Assembly (NCBI RefSeq): GCF_016865445.1
Contig: NZ_AP024412.1
Coordinates: 1,736,001 to 1,800,000 of the forward strand
Direction: 5' to 3'
Source of the DNA: Mariniplasma anaerobium
GTDB taxonomy: Bacteria > Bacillota_I > Bacilli_A > Acholeplasmatales > Acholeplasmataceae
DNA length: 64,000 bases
In this document: in pieces, positions 23,790 to 32,923 of the stretch
Layout of the letters: the number at the start of each line of letters is the position of its first letter
Position numbering within the stretch: position 1 is the first letter of the stretch
Notes under the pieces: model-generated
Told to the model about the DNA's origin: nothing
Databases searched by the model: none
Seen by the model: the letters and a program-made list of their open reading frames with translations, nothing else
Position numbers and translations under genes: made by a program

Positions 23790-24863
23790 TTAAATATATT
23801 GTTTCGGTTTTTCTTCTTTTGTTAAAACTCTTAATGCACCTAAAGCCAAAGATTCCATTTCATTTTCGCCAGCATAGACTACAACTGGTGCAATAAACTG
23901 AACTCTTGGTGTGACTATCTCTACTAATAGTTTATCATATGCTAGTCCACCTGTTAAGATGATTTCATCTACTCTACCTTCTAGAACGGTAGCTTGTATG
24001 CCAATTTCTTTTGCGATTTGATAGCACATAACTTCGTGAATGAACTTAGCTTTTTCATCACCATTTTTTATTCTGTCTTGAATTTCTTTTCCATCGTTAG
24101 TTCCTAGATATGCAACAAGGCCACCCTTACCATAATTTTTTCTTTTTATTTCTTCTAAGGTGTATTTCCCACTAAAGCACATATTATACAATGGACCCAT
24201 AGGAACAGAACCACTTCTTTCAGGAGACATAGGTCCATCTCCATCAAGTGCGTTATTAACATCTATGACTTTACCTTTTTTATGTGAAGCAACACTAATA
24301 CCGCCACCTAAATGAGCAATAATAAGATTTAAATCTTCATATTTTTTCCCTAAATCTTTTGCACGTTTACGTGCAACAGCTTTATGATTTAATGCATGAA
24401 AGAGGCTTCTTCTTTGCAATTCTGGGAAACCAGAATATCTGTAGTGATCATCCATTTCATCAACTGCAACTGGATCAACAACATATGCAGGTATACCATA
24501 TGGTTTACCTAAATTTCTAGCTAATATGCATCCTAAATTAGAAGCATGCTCTCCTCTTTTAGCTTCCATCATATCTTGGATCATTAAATCATTGACTTCA
24601 TAAGTTCCACTTTCAATTGGTTTCAACATACCACCTCTACCAACAATTGCTGAAAAAGTACTTAAATCAATATGTTCTTTATTTAAAAAATCTAAAATGA
24701 TTTGTTCTCTAAATTTATATTGATCAATGATATGTTTATATTTCATGATCTCTTCAGTCTCATGATTAATCTTAAATTCAGATACAAGTTCTTCATCTTT
24801 ATAAACTGCTAACTTAGTAGATGTAGAACCTGGATTGATTGCTAATATTAAATGTTTCATCAT
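23790..24863 (-). CDS. buk: Butyrate kinase
   Basis: A 357-residue acetokinase-family enzyme making butyrate and ATP from butyryl phosphate. Diagnostic parts are ILAINPGSTSTKLAVY (phosphate-1 loop, residues 5-20), VGRGGMLKPIESGTYEVN, HLGGGISVASHKKGKVIDVNNALDGDGPMSPERSG (about 183-217) and the C-terminal EIILTGGLAYDK. The starting ATG overlaps the stop codon of the M48 protease gene. Together with ptb it forms the classical terminal steps, although butyrate, isobutyrate or isovalerate could be the real substrate; coexpression with tryptophanase points to amino-acid fermentation. Confidence 0.93.
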   Translation of the reverse strand: MMKHLILAINPGSTSTKLAVYKDEELVSEFKINHETEEIMKYKHIIDQYKFREQIILDFLNKEHIDLSTFSAIVGRGGMLKPIESGTYEVNDLMIQDMMEAKRGEHASNLGCILARNLGKPYGIPAYVVDPVAVDEMDDHYRYSGFPELQRRSLFHALNHKAVARKRAKDLGKKYEDLNLIIAHLGGGISVASHKKGKVIDVNNALDGDGPMSPERSGSVPMGPLYNMCFSGKYTLEEIKRKNYGKGGLVAYLGTNDGKEIQDRIKNGDEKAKFIHEVMCYQIAKEIGIQATVLEGRVDEIILTGGLAYDKLLVEIVTPRVQFIAPVVVYAGENEMESLALGALRVLTKEEKPKQYI

Positions 24864-26095
24864 ATCACCTTTTTCTCTAAAGAGCTTATACGCTCTGATA
24901 TTGTTGGATGATTATAAAATAATTTCACATACAAAGGATGTGGATTCAAATTTGAAAAGTTTTCTCTTGCAAGCACTTCTAATGCACCAATCATATGTTC
25001 TTGACCAACATATTTTTTAGCAAAACCATCTGCTCTATACTCTATTTTTCTAGACCAACCATTGGTGAGCATACCTAATAAAATAGAAATCGGACCCATT
25101 AAGATGGTGAATAATATTAAGCCAAAGCCAAAGAATACACCTTCAAGTCCAAATGCTGTATAGACTGATGGAGATTGCATGATTAAGCCAATAACCAAAG
25201 CATAGAGACCGAAAGTTAATATGTTTTGAAATAACATTTTAGTCGTATCTTTATATGTAGCATGCCCTAATTCATGAGCCAAAACAGCTAGCACTTGTTC
25301 TTCACTTAATTTTTCAATTAATGTATCATATAAGACTACATCTCTGGTTTTACCTAATCCACTAAAAAATGCATTAAGCTTAGATGATCTTTTTGATGCA
25401 TCCATAACAGAAATTTTTTCAACTTCAAATCCTAACTCATTAGCTAATTTATCAATTTTTTCTTTTAATGATCCATCTTCTAAAGGTGTTAATTTATTAA
25501 ATAGTTTTACAAATACTTTTGTATTTAATAAAAACATGATAATCATCACAACTGCTAAAAACACCCAAGCTAGCAAAACAAAAACCCAAATAGAATCAAT
25601 AAATGCTAGATAAAGACCTTGAAGTCCAGCAACTAATGCTCCAAATAATAGACTTGCTAATAAGAAACTTTTAATTTGATCAATCACAAACGTTTTCTTT
25701 GTTGTTTTGTTAAATCCATATTTTTCTTCAATTTTAAATGTATCGATATATTCAAAAGGTATTCCGATAAATGTTTGGATAGCCAAATAAATCACTAAGA
25801 ATATCCATGTTTGTAAAATTTCAGAATGTGTCACATTTAAAGCAATGCTCTCAAATATTCCAAAAACTTTAAACAATAATAACCCTAAAATCAATGCTGT
25901 AAAAACAGATTTTTGAATAATTCCAAATCGCAAATGTTCTTGATTATAACTTGCCCATTTTTTATATACTTCCTCATCATAAATATTTTTTACATTATCA
26001 GGTAATTCAAGTCTTGAATGTTTAACATTTAAAATATTTAAAACTAAATCTATCACATACATAGATGCAATTAAAGCGATAATAACAATATGCAT
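24860..26095 (-). CDS. M48-family membrane metalloprotease (CAAX protease type)
   Basis: A 411-residue integral membrane zinc protease of the Ste24/HtpX superfamily. The zinc site HELGH in VLAHELGHATYKDT is at about residues 277-281, and the third ligand lies downstream in the EYRADGFAKKY region. Several membrane helices lie before the active site (about 5-20, 65-85, 95-115, 150-200), giving the Ste24-like layout rather than the shorter HtpX. It probably degrades or processes membrane proteins. Its ATG overlaps the tnaA stop by one base, and its stop overlaps buk, an unusual position inside a fermentation operon. Confidence 0.9.
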   Translation of the reverse strand: MHIVIIALIASMYVIDLVLNILNVKHSRLELPDNVKNIYDEEVYKKWASYNQEHLRFGIIQKSVFTALILGLLLFKVFGIFESIALNVTHSEILQTWIFLVIYLAIQTFIGIPFEYIDTFKIEEKYGFNKTTKKTFVIDQIKSFLLASLLFGALVAGLQGLYLAFIDSIWVFVLLAWVFLAVVMIIMFLLNTKVFVKLFNKLTPLEDGSLKEKIDKLANELGFEVEKISVMDASKRSSKLNAFFSGLGKTRDVVLYDTLIEKLSEEQVLAVLAHELGHATYKDTTKMLFQNILTFGLYALVIGLIMQSPSVYTAFGLEGVFFGFGLILFTILMGPISILLGMLTNGWSRKIEYRADGFAKKYVGQEHMIGALEVLARENFSNLNPHPLYVKLFYNHPTISERISSLEKKVI

Positions 26096-27492
26096 TATTT
26101 TGTCTCCTTGATATTTGGTTTAAATGTAGATGTGAAATGTCTAAGCATAGGAGATTCATACTCAAATACATATCCTTTTAATTCATTTCTTCTCTTATAA
26201 ACTTCTATGACTGCCTGTCCTACAATTTCTAGATGACTATATGTATAAAGTCTTCTTGGAATCGTAAGTCTCATAAACTCAATTGGGCTTTTTAAGTTCT
26301 TATGTGTGTCTGGATCTCTTCCTAAGAGTAGAGAACCAATTTCTACACCTCTTATACCCGCTTCTAAATATAACTCGTTTACAACGCTTAATGCTGGAAA
26401 TTGATCATAAGCAATGTGCGGTGCCATTTTCCCACAATCCACAAACACAGCATGTCCTCCAATAGGATATTGAATAGGAACACCAGCTTCTTTAAGCATA
26501 TCACCTAAAAATCTGATTTGATCTACACGATGTCTTAAATATCTCATATCTAAAGCTTCCATAAGACCTTGAGCAAGAGCTTCCATATCTCTACCACTTA
26601 GACCTCCATATGTTGGAAATCCTTCATAAGGAACAATATATGTTTGACATTTTTTATAAAGGAGTTCATCATCTTTAATTGCGATGATCCCACCCATATT
26701 TACCAAACCATCTTTTTTAGCACTCATTAGAAATATATCAGCTAAATCAAATGTTTTTCTTGAAATTTCTAATATAGATAAATCCTTAAATCCTTCTTCA
26801 CGTTCTTTAATGAAAAATGCATTTTCAGCATATCTAGCTCCATCGATTAATAAAGTAATTCCATATTTATGACTTATTTCTTTAACTGCTTTCATGTTCG
26901 CAAAACTAACAGGCTGTCCACCAGCACTGTTGTTAGTAATTGTCATGATAATGCCACCAATATTTTCGCTACCTTTTTCTAAAATAAGTTCTTCTAATCT
27001 AACAAGATCAAAATTACCTTTAAATGGATGATCAAGCTCTATATTAAAGCATTCATCAATGACACAGTCAATTGCTCTTGCACCTGCAAGTTCAACATGA
27101 GCTCGTGTTGTATCAAAATGAATATTCGAAATAAAATACATCCCTTTTTTAGTAACAAGCTGTGGAAGAACTATTTGTTCTGCTCCTCTACCTTGATGAG
27201 CGGGTATAAAATACTTATAGCCTGTAATATTTTTTACAACCCCTTCGAGTTTATAAAAACTTTTACTTCCAGCATAAGCTTCATCTGCGGTCATCATATG
27301 ACCCCATTGTTCTTGACTCATTGACCCAGTCCCAGAATCAGTTAGTAAATCAATATATACATTTTTACTCGCTAAAGAAAACGGATTGTACCCTGCATTT
27401 TTCAATAATTCAATGCGTTCTTCTTTTGTTGTTTCAAATATGGGTTCAACCATTTTAATTCGATACGGTTCTGCCGTATATTTCTTATTCAT
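26095..27492 (-). CDS. tnaA: Tryptophanase
   Basis: A 465-residue PLP beta-eliminating lyase splitting tryptophan to indole, pyruvate and ammonia. The family start AEPYRIKMVEPI, HQGRGAEQ, and the PLP lysine in MSAKKDGLVNMGG are clear. Two positions separate it from tyrosine phenol-lyase: Asp in HFDTTRAH, where the phenol-lyase has Thr, and Ile in GIRGVEIGSLLLGRDP, where the phenol-lyase has Arg. Both favour tryptophanase. No tnaC-type leader peptide is apparent in the 146 bp upstream. It is the first gene of an overlapping operon with the M48 protease, buk and ptb. GAGGTGA precedes the ATG. Confidence 0.9.
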   Translation of the reverse strand: MNKKYTAEPYRIKMVEPIFETTKEERIELLKNAGYNPFSLASKNVYIDLLTDSGTGSMSQEQWGHMMTADEAYAGSKSFYKLEGVVKNITGYKYFIPAHQGRGAEQIVLPQLVTKKGMYFISNIHFDTTRAHVELAGARAIDCVIDECFNIELDHPFKGNFDLVRLEELILEKGSENIGGIIMTITNNSAGGQPVSFANMKAVKEISHKYGITLLIDGARYAENAFFIKEREEGFKDLSILEISRKTFDLADIFLMSAKKDGLVNMGGIIAIKDDELLYKKCQTYIVPYEGFPTYGGLSGRDMEALAQGLMEALDMRYLRHRVDQIRFLGDMLKEAGVPIQYPIGGHAVFVDCGKMAPHIAYDQFPALSVVNELYLEAGIRGVEIGSLLLGRDPDTHKNLKSPIEFMRLTIPRRLYTYSHLEIVGQAVIEVYKRRNELKGYVFEYESPMLRHFTSTFKPNIKETK

Positions 27493-27638
27493 ATGTCACC
27501 TCACTATAATCTAACTCTATTATACATGGTTAAAGTTATAAAATAAAGCCATGAATAAAAACGCTTACAAAAAAACTATAACATTATGCTATTCATCTAT
27601 ATAAATGCTATACTAACAGTAAATAAAGGAGGTCTCCT

Positions 27639-27875
27639 ATGAATGATTTAGTAAAAGCTTTTGATGATTTGCCATGGATTTTAAAACTTATATTAGCTTT
27701 ACCTGGTATTGATGGAATTGCTTGGGGTATTTATAGAATTGCAAAAGGTATCACAAAAAATGATTTAACATTAATCATCGTTGGTATATTATGGATTGCA
27801 TTTGGATTTGTAATTTTTTGGGTAATTGATTTAGTTACAATACTTCTTTACAAAAAACCAACTGTTTTAGTTTAA
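27639..27875 (+). CDS. Small two-helix membrane protein, 78 aa
   Basis: A 78-residue protein with a strong AAAGGAGG ribosome binding site. It has an amphipathic N-terminus (MNDLVKAFDDLPW), a hydrophobic hairpin at about residues 15-35, and a second segment at about 43-70 containing several aromatic residues. The GIDGIAWGIYRIAKGI motif recalls small TM2-like or YqaE-like membrane proteins, but I cannot assign a family. It is followed within 30 bp by a strong terminator, so it is monocistronic and facing away from tnaA. Confidence 0.7.
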   Translation: MNDLVKAFDDLPWILKLILALPGIDGIAWGIYRIAKGITKNDLTLIIVGILWIAFGFVIFWVIDLVTILLYKKPTVLV

Positions 27876-27898
27876 TTTTTAATATCTTATATATAAAT

Positions 27899-27937
27899 AA
27901 AAAAGGGGAATAACATGATATGTTATTCTCCTTTTTA
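27899..27937. terminator. Bidirectional terminator
   Basis: AAAGGGGAATAACAT (27902-27916) pairs with ATGTTATTCTCCTTT (27920-27934) with one mismatch. A- and T-runs flank it on both sides, so it can end the 78-residue gene on the plus strand and the HIT-gene operon on the minus strand. Confidence 0.85.
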
Positions 27938-27945
27938 TATCTTTT

Positions 27946-28317
27946 TTAATACTTTTGTTTTTCTGGTATGACACCTCTAATGCCACCTTTTGGATTGTCT
28001 ACATCACCGATATATCTTGGAATCAAATGAACGTGACAATGCATAATGGTTTGTCCAGCATAAATGCCTTCATTAAAACCAACATTATATCCATCTGGAT
28101 GAAATAATTGATCAATATGCTTTTTACTTATCTCAAGCAAAAGATTAATATCATTTTTCTCATCTTCATTAAGATCAAAATATGATGCAACATGTCTTTT
28201 TGGCATAATAAGCATATGTCCTTTATTGACTGGAAAACTATCATATATTGCAAAAGCTAATTTGTTTTCATATATAATTTTTTCTCTCTTCTTTAGATAC
28301 TCACAAAATACACACAT
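27946..28317 (-). CDS. HIT-family nucleotide hydrolase or transferase
   Basis: A 123-residue histidine-triad protein. The triad is H93-C-H95-V-H97 in the IMHCHVHLIPR motif, and a second signature, GHMLIMPKRHV, lies at about 33-43. Two N-terminal cysteines in CVFCEYL may bind zinc with a later residue, as in the Hint subgroup. Such enzymes act on AMP-linked or dinucleotide substrates; the natural substrate is not predictable. It ends the HIT-GNAT-ThpR run of three genes, lying 18 bp after the acetyltransferase. AAGGAG precedes the ATG. Confidence 0.9.
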   Translation of the reverse strand: MCVFCEYLKKREKIIYENKLAFAIYDSFPVNKGHMLIMPKRHVASYFDLNEDEKNDINLLLEISKKHIDQLFHPDGYNVGFNEGIYAGQTIMHCHVHLIPRYIGDVDNPKGGIRGVIPEKQKY

Positions 28318-28335
28318 ATAAACTCCTTATTTCGT

Positions 28336-28836
28336 TTATAGTTTACTTAAAACTTCTATTTCTTCTTTTTCAAGTCTAAACGTATACCATTGTTCTAAAT
28401 GTTTAGCTCCTAATGATTTATAAAAATCAATGGATTTTGTATTCCAATCAAGGCACATCCAATCAATTCTATAATAGCCTTTTTCAACCGCAAGACTAGC
28501 TAAAGCTTTAAACATTAATTTTCCATATCCTTGATGTCTATATTCTAAATCAATATAAATATCTTCCAAATATAAATTAGCTCTTCCTAAAAAGGTAGAA
28601 TACGTTAAAAAATATAACATAAAACCAATGGGTTTTCCATTTTTCTCTGCAATTAATACAAAAGCTTGTTTCTCTTCAAATATAGTGTGTTCTATATCTT
28701 TAAGCGTTGCAACTACTCGATCACTTAGTTTTTCATAAGCTGCAATCTTTTTTATATATGATAATATCAATGATGCATCATCTTTAGTCGTTTTTCTAAT
28801 TTCAAATTCATTTTGTTTAAATACAATAACCTTCAT
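28336..28836 (-). CDS. GNAT-family N-acetyltransferase
   Basis: A 166-residue GNAT protein. The acetyl-CoA motif is YRHQGYGKLMFKALASLAVEKGY at about residues 98-120 (Q-x-x-G-x-G/K type), preceded by the beta-strand LYLEDIYIDLE and followed by WNTKSIDFYKSLGAKH. The LEDIYV...RGxGxG...DWN...FYxxxGA sequence is the pattern of the spermidine/diamine acetyltransferase-like subgroup, so a polyamine substrate is possible and would fit the speA-speB genes elsewhere in the window. That link is only suggestive. It is cotranscribed with ThpR and HIT genes. Confidence 0.83.
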   Translation of the reverse strand: MKVIVFKQNEFEIRKTTKDDASLILSYIKKIAAYEKLSDRVVATLKDIEHTIFEEKQAFVLIAEKNGKPIGFMLYFLTYSTFLGRANLYLEDIYIDLEYRHQGYGKLMFKALASLAVEKGYYRIDWMCLDWNTKSIDFYKSLGAKHLEQWYTFRLEKEEIEVLSKL

Positions 28837-28848
28837 AATTAAGCCTTC

Positions 28849-29385
28849 TTATTTTAATTTAATTTTACTTAAGGGTGTATATGTTAATAAATCATTTACT
28901 CTATGACTATAATAAATAGTGATCTCTTCTACTTTTAACTTATAACTCTTTGTCTTGCTCATCTTTAAATTCTGCACATTGTCTAAATGCACTTTTCTAG
29001 CTAAAGTGACATGTGGTTCATATTTATTGCGCTCTATTCCAAAAAGCTCATGGCTTTCGAAATCGACGATATGATGTATCTTATCTAAATAATCAGAACC
29101 TTTTTGCACACCAATCCATAAAGTGTATTCATTATTTTTTTCAAAATATCCTATATCTTTTAGATAAACATCAAATGCTTTAATATCTTTTAGTCTTTTA
29201 GCTAAAATCTGATCTAGCGCAACGATTTCCGATATTTTCATTTCTCCAATAAACTTTATAGTTAAATGATAATTTTCATTTAAACTTTTATTATAAGTTT
29301 CGGTTAATCTCAATACTTTATCTGCTTCATCATCAAGTGAATTTCTAATATCTTCTGGTATTTTAACACCTACAAATATTCTCAT
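28849..29385 (-). CDS. thpR: RNA 2',3'-cyclic phosphodiesterase (2H family)
   Basis: A 178-residue LigT-like 2H phosphoesterase. The two catalytic H-x-T motifs are H40-L-T in NYHLTIKFIGE and H-V-T in YEPHVTLARKV at about residue 128. Family members open 2',3'-cyclic phosphates at RNA ends and show weak RNA ligase activity in vitro. The N-terminus MRIFVGVKIPEDIR is typical. It is first in a run with the GNAT and HIT genes, separated by 12 bp from the GNAT gene. Its cellular role is usually unclear; tRNA-fragment processing is a guess. Confidence 0.88.
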   Translation of the reverse strand: MRIFVGVKIPEDIRNSLDDEADKVLRLTETYNKSLNENYHLTIKFIGEMKISEIVALDQILAKRLKDIKAFDVYLKDIGYFEKNNEYTLWIGVQKGSDYLDKIHHIVDFESHELFGIERNKYEPHVTLARKVHLDNVQNLKMSKTKSYKLKVEEITIYYSHRVNDLLTYTPLSKIKLK

Positions 29386-29410
29386 ATACTCACCACCATA
29401 TCTATATTAT

Positions 29411-29440
29411 AACAAAAAAGAGACTTTATATAAATCTCTT
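29411..29440 (-). terminator. Terminator of the amino-acid ABC operon
   Basis: Near-perfect symmetrical hairpin AAGAGA-TTTATATAAA-TCTCTT (29418-29440) overlaps the stop codon of the ATPase gene and is followed on the minus strand by a T-run. Confidence 0.7.
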
Positions 29441-30164
29441 AAATGTTGTAACTTACATTTGCAATAAAATTCTTTAATTGTTTTGTTTGTGGATTATCTA
29501 AAATCTTTATATCGCCATGTTCAATAACTTTCCCATTTTCCATAAAAACGACATAATCAGCAGCTCTTTTAGCAAACTCTATTTCATGTGTGACAATCAT
29601 AAAATTTGTTTTTCTTTCTCTTAATTTTAAAATAGTCTTTAAAACTTCATGAGATAAAATCGGATCCAGGGCACTGGTTGGTTCATCAAGAAAAACAACT
29701 TCTGGATGAATTGCTAGTGATCTAATGATACTAGCTCTTTGAGCTTGTCCTCCAGATATTTTAGCTGGGATCTTATCTTTATGTTCAATCAATTCAAATT
29801 GTTCTAATAATTTTAAAGCTACTTCATTTGCACTATCAATATCCATATGGTGAACTTTTTCTAAAACAATAGTAATATTTCTTAAAATGGTTAAATGTGG
29901 AAATAAATTATGTGCTTGAAATACAAATCCAACACTTTTATAATATTCTTTTTTATCTTCTTGCGTGACAACATGTTGGTTAAGCATGATCTCGCCTGAT
30001 ATAGGATCTTCGATGCCTGCAAGCAGTCTTAGTAATGTTGATTTACCAGCACCACTTGGGCCAATAAGTGCAATACCGGATTTATCTTTAATCTCTAAAT
30101 CAACATGATCCAAAATAACTTTTCCTTCATATACTTGCAAAATATCTTCAAGTTTTAAATCCAT
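29439..30164 (-). CDS. Amino-acid ABC transporter ATP-binding protein
   Basis: A 241-residue ABC ATPase of the polar amino acid uptake family. Walker A is GPSGAGKST (about 34-42), the signature is ISGGQAQRASI (the usual first Leu is Ile), and Walker B is VVFLDEPTSALDP. The H-loop is IVTHE. Its start overlaps the permease gene by 10 bp, and the binding protein is the first gene of the operon. It should energise uptake of the ligand caught by that lipoprotein. It might also serve the ATPase-less binding protein/permease pair at 58.9-60.3 kb; that is speculation. Confidence 0.9.
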   Translation of the reverse strand: MDLKLEDILQVYEGKVILDHVDLEIKDKSGIALIGPSGAGKSTLLRLLAGIEDPISGEIMLNQHVVTQEDKKEYYKSVGFVFQAHNLFPHLTILRNITIVLEKVHHMDIDSANEVALKLLEQFELIEHKDKIPAKISGGQAQRASIIRSLAIHPEVVFLDEPTSALDPILSHEVLKTILKLRERKTNFMIVTHEIEFAKRAADYVVFMENGKVIEHGDIKILDNPQTKQLKNFIANVSYNI

Positions 30165-30904
30165 GATGCCACCTTCTTTTCAAAATATTTAGCCAAGAAA
30201 ATTAAAGGCAATGTAATAATTAAATATAAGATAAACATAACTAAATAGCCTTCAACAACAGCAACTGTTGTTGTTTGTATTGATGTAATTTGATCATATA
30301 TTTCTTTAACACCAATAAAACTAAGTAAACTAGACCCTTTAATGATAATCGCTAAATTAACAATGATTGGAGGAATAATCACCTTCACAAGTTGTGGCAA
30401 AATAATATATCTATATTTTTAATAATTAGTAAACCCTAAAACTTTCATTGCTTGATATTGAGTTTGATCAATAGATTGCATCGCACCCATAAAAGCATTT
30501 CTCATATATGGAGCCATAAATAAACTAAACGCAATAACTCCTGCTAAATATCTATTTGTTATATTTAGCGGAATAGCTATAAAATAATAAGCAACAATGA
30601 CAAATACAAGTGTAGGCGTTCCAAAAATAACTTCACTAAAAATATTTGAAATATATTTGAAAGCCAGCATGTCAGATTTTGAAAGCAAATATAAAACAAA
30701 CCCTAAAATAGTACTTGAAAATAGTACAATTAAACTGACTGAAATTGTATTGATAAAACCAGTAACAAGAAAATTTGGGTATTGAAATATAGCTTCAATT
30801 CTAAAATTACTTCTTCCTGGATAAGCAAATATAATAAAGGAAATGAGCAATCCATAAAAAGCAATCGCTATTCCTATATTAAATGCTTTATTCTTCTTCA
30901 TCAA
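30155..30904 (-). pseudogene. Amino-acid ABC permease interrupted by one in-frame ochre codon
   Basis: A 250-codon permease gene in one unbroken frame except for TAA at 30421-30419. The N-terminal 161 residues contain the transmembrane start and most of the domain; the C-terminal 88 residues (KYRYIILPQLVKVIIPP...) carry the second half of the cytoplasmic EAA-type loop and the last helices. The TAA falls inside that loop, where relatives typically have Gln (GF-x-x-x-Q-K-x-R-x-I-I-L-P-Q), so one CAA to TAA change explains it. The downstream part could restart only at a TTG at 30400. Either the transporter is dead, readthrough occurs, or the base is an assembly error. It overlaps the binding-protein gene by 17 bp. 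Confidence 0.8.
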
Positions 30905-31706
30905 TAATGCCTTGTAAATAAATATCTAAAGTCGCTCCAGGGATGTTACTATCAATTACACTATTATATTTATTTCTTAAAATATCATATACACCATTTG
31001 TTTCTAATCCGGCAATAAAAATATTTGCTTCAGCAACTAAATTACTACCTTTTCTAAATGCCATACCAATAGGTGATAGAGAAAGTGGATCCATTAATAT
31101 TTCAGTCGTATCAGGATTTGCTAAATGTTGACCTGCAGCATTTCCTACACTCATTAAAAAGACATCTGATGCTCCAGTCACAACTTCTAATACAGCTGCT
31201 GTAACGTCATTAACTTCTCTAATAACTGGATTATTTGCTAGCTCTCTTGCAACATCAAGTGTTGCAAATGTTTTAGGTGCAACAAATCTTACATTTTCAA
31301 TTGCTAATAAATCTTCTTTAGTTTCTATATTATTATCATCATAAAACGTTTTATTCACAAGCGTTACTAATGGAAAATTAAAATACTTGTTACTAAAATC
31401 AACTGATAACGCTCTGTCTTCAGTAATCGTCATAGAGCCAATAATAACATCAATAGTTCCAATATTTAATTCTGTAATTAAAGAACCAAATGGAACATCA
31501 ACAATTTGTACTTCTTTACCTAAATACTTCCCAAATTCTTCAGCTAATGTTACACTAATACCTGTTGGATTTCCGTCACTATCAACTGTTTCATGCGGCG
31601 GATAAGTTAAATCCATCCCTACCTTTAAAACATTTGAATCATCGCTACATCCTACAAGTAAACCTATAGCTAACATTGCTACAAACAACATTAATATTTT
31701 TTTCAT
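30888..31706 (-). CDS. Amino-acid ABC transporter substrate-binding lipoprotein
   Basis: A 272-residue family 3 solute-binding protein. A lipoprotein signal peptide with lipobox LLVGC gives Cys20 as the lipidated residue, so it is anchored outside the membrane. The mature part has the usual start LKVGMDLTYPPHETVDSDGNPTG and the DVIIGSMTITEDRALSVDFS block of polar amino acid binders. It is first in an operon with a permease (overlap 17 bp) and an ATPase. The ligand is unknown; the missing canonical Arg-Asp pair details prevent a finer call. GAGGTAAG is the ribosome binding site. Confidence 0.9.
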   Translation of the reverse strand: MKKILMLFVAMLAIGLLVGCSDDSNVLKVGMDLTYPPHETVDSDGNPTGISVTLAEEFGKYLGKEVQIVDVPFGSLITELNIGTIDVIIGSMTITEDRALSVDFSNKYFNFPLVTLVNKTFYDDNNIETKEDLLAIENVRFVAPKTFATLDVARELANNPVIREVNDVTAAVLEVVTGASDVFLMSVGNAAGQHLANPDTTEILMDPLSLSPIGMAFRKGSNLVAEANIFIAGLETNGVYDILRNKYNSVIDSNIPGATLDIYLQGIIDEEE

Positions 31707-31793
31707 TTTTTCTTACCTCTCTTTTTTTAAACTATGTTTTCTACATGACTAATTATAATTATAAAGTATATATATAACAACACATATGCTTAA

Positions 31794-31820
31794 AAAAAAG
31801 AGTGCCAAGCACTCTTTTTA
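31794..31820 (-). terminator. Terminator of the nqr operon
   Basis: Stem AAAAAGAGTGC/GCACTCTTTTT (31795-31819) with a 3-base loop lies immediately after the nqrF stop, with a T-run on the minus strand. Confidence 0.88.
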
Positions 31821-31822
31821 AA

Positions 31823-32905
31823 TTAACTAAAATTATCAAATAATACATTGTCATCTTTCATATCATGATTCTTTAATACATTGATACAAGCTTTAATCAT
31901 ACCTGGAGACCCGCATAGGTAAGCTTCTGAATCACTTAAATCCTTAGTGTGTCTATCAACTACGTCAGTAATTAAACCAACATCACCTGTCCAATTATCT
32001 TCTTCAAGTGGTTCTGATAAAGCTGGAATATATTGAAAATTCGGAAATTCTTTTGATAACTGTTCGAATTCTTCTGTGTAATATAAATCTCTTTTTGATC
32101 TAGCTCCAAAGAAATATTTAACTTTTCGAGTCATCCCTTTGTCTCTTAATGCATATAATATAGAGCGTATAGGTGCTTTTCCTGATCCACCGGCGATACA
32201 AATCATATCCTTATTTGAATCCTCTCTTAAGAAGAAATCTCCATAAGGTCCTGTGATTATCATTTTATCTCCAACTTGCATTGCTTTATGAACAAATGTC
32301 GTTGCTTGACCATTTGGAACAAGTCGAATAATCAATTCAACTTCTGATTTGTTCTTTGGATCTGATGCAATTGAATAAGCACGAATAACATCAATACCTG
32401 GAACTTTTATTTGAACATATTGTCCTGGTTTAAAATCAATGTGATCAGGATCTAATAATTTAAATTTAACGAGCTTAATATCATATGTTAAGTCTCTAAC
32501 TTCTGATATTCTTGTCTTATATTCTTTTGCGTTTAATAAGCCTTTAGGTAAAACAATTTTCATATCTGTTTTAACTTTAACTTGGCATGATAATCTAATG
32601 CCTTCTTTTCTTTCTTCTTCACTAATAAATGCTTCTTCTGTAGGTTTAATCGTTCCATCTCCACCTACTAATCTAAATTTACAAAATCCGCATGTTGCTT
32701 TTCCACCACATGCAGATGGAATAAATATCTTTTCACTAGCTAAAGTATTTAATACTGTATCGTCACCCTTAACAGGTATCTTCGTATCATCATTAATAGT
32801 AATGACTTTTTCGCCACCACCACCTAATAATTTCTCAACTAAAATCAAGATAAAAGAGATGACTAATAATACACCAATTAATACTACAGGAAGTTCCCAA
32901 CTCAT
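31823..32905 (-). CDS. nqrF: Na+-NQR subunit F (NADH dehydrogenase flavoprotein)
   Basis: A 360-residue subunit, shorter than the usual 400 or so. Residues 5-25 are a membrane anchor. A 2Fe-2S ferredoxin domain follows with ligands C66, C72, C75 and C107 (ACGGKATCGFC...SC). The FAD domain has RAYSIASDP and the NADH domain has CIAGGSGKAPIRSIL and YLCGSPGM. It is the NADH entry point that feeds electrons into the complex. It is the last gene of nqrBCDEF, 18 bp after nqrE, with an AAAGGAG site. It is specific to NQR; the Rnf complex uses RnfB/RnfC instead. Confidence 0.92.
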   Translation of the reverse strand: MSWELPVVLIGVLLVISFILILVEKLLGGGGEKVITINDDTKIPVKGDDTVLNTLASEKIFIPSACGGKATCGFCKFRLVGGDGTIKPTEEAFISEEERKEGIRLSCQVKVKTDMKIVLPKGLLNAKEYKTRISEVRDLTYDIKLVKFKLLDPDHIDFKPGQYVQIKVPGIDVIRAYSIASDPKNKSEVELIIRLVPNGQATTFVHKAMQVGDKMIITGPYGDFFLREDSNKDMICIAGGSGKAPIRSILYALRDKGMTRKVKYFFGARSKRDLYYTEEFEQLSKEFPNFQYIPALSEPLEEDNWTGDVGLITDVVDRHTKDLSDSEAYLCGSPGMIKACINVLKNHDMKDDNVLFDNFS

Positions 32906-32923
32906 AAAATCACGCTCCTTTTC

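Noticed and set aside
26095-27492. Tyrosine phenol-lyase
   Set aside because: The residues that distinguish the two enzymes are Asp in HFDTT and Ile in VEIG, the tryptophanase forms.
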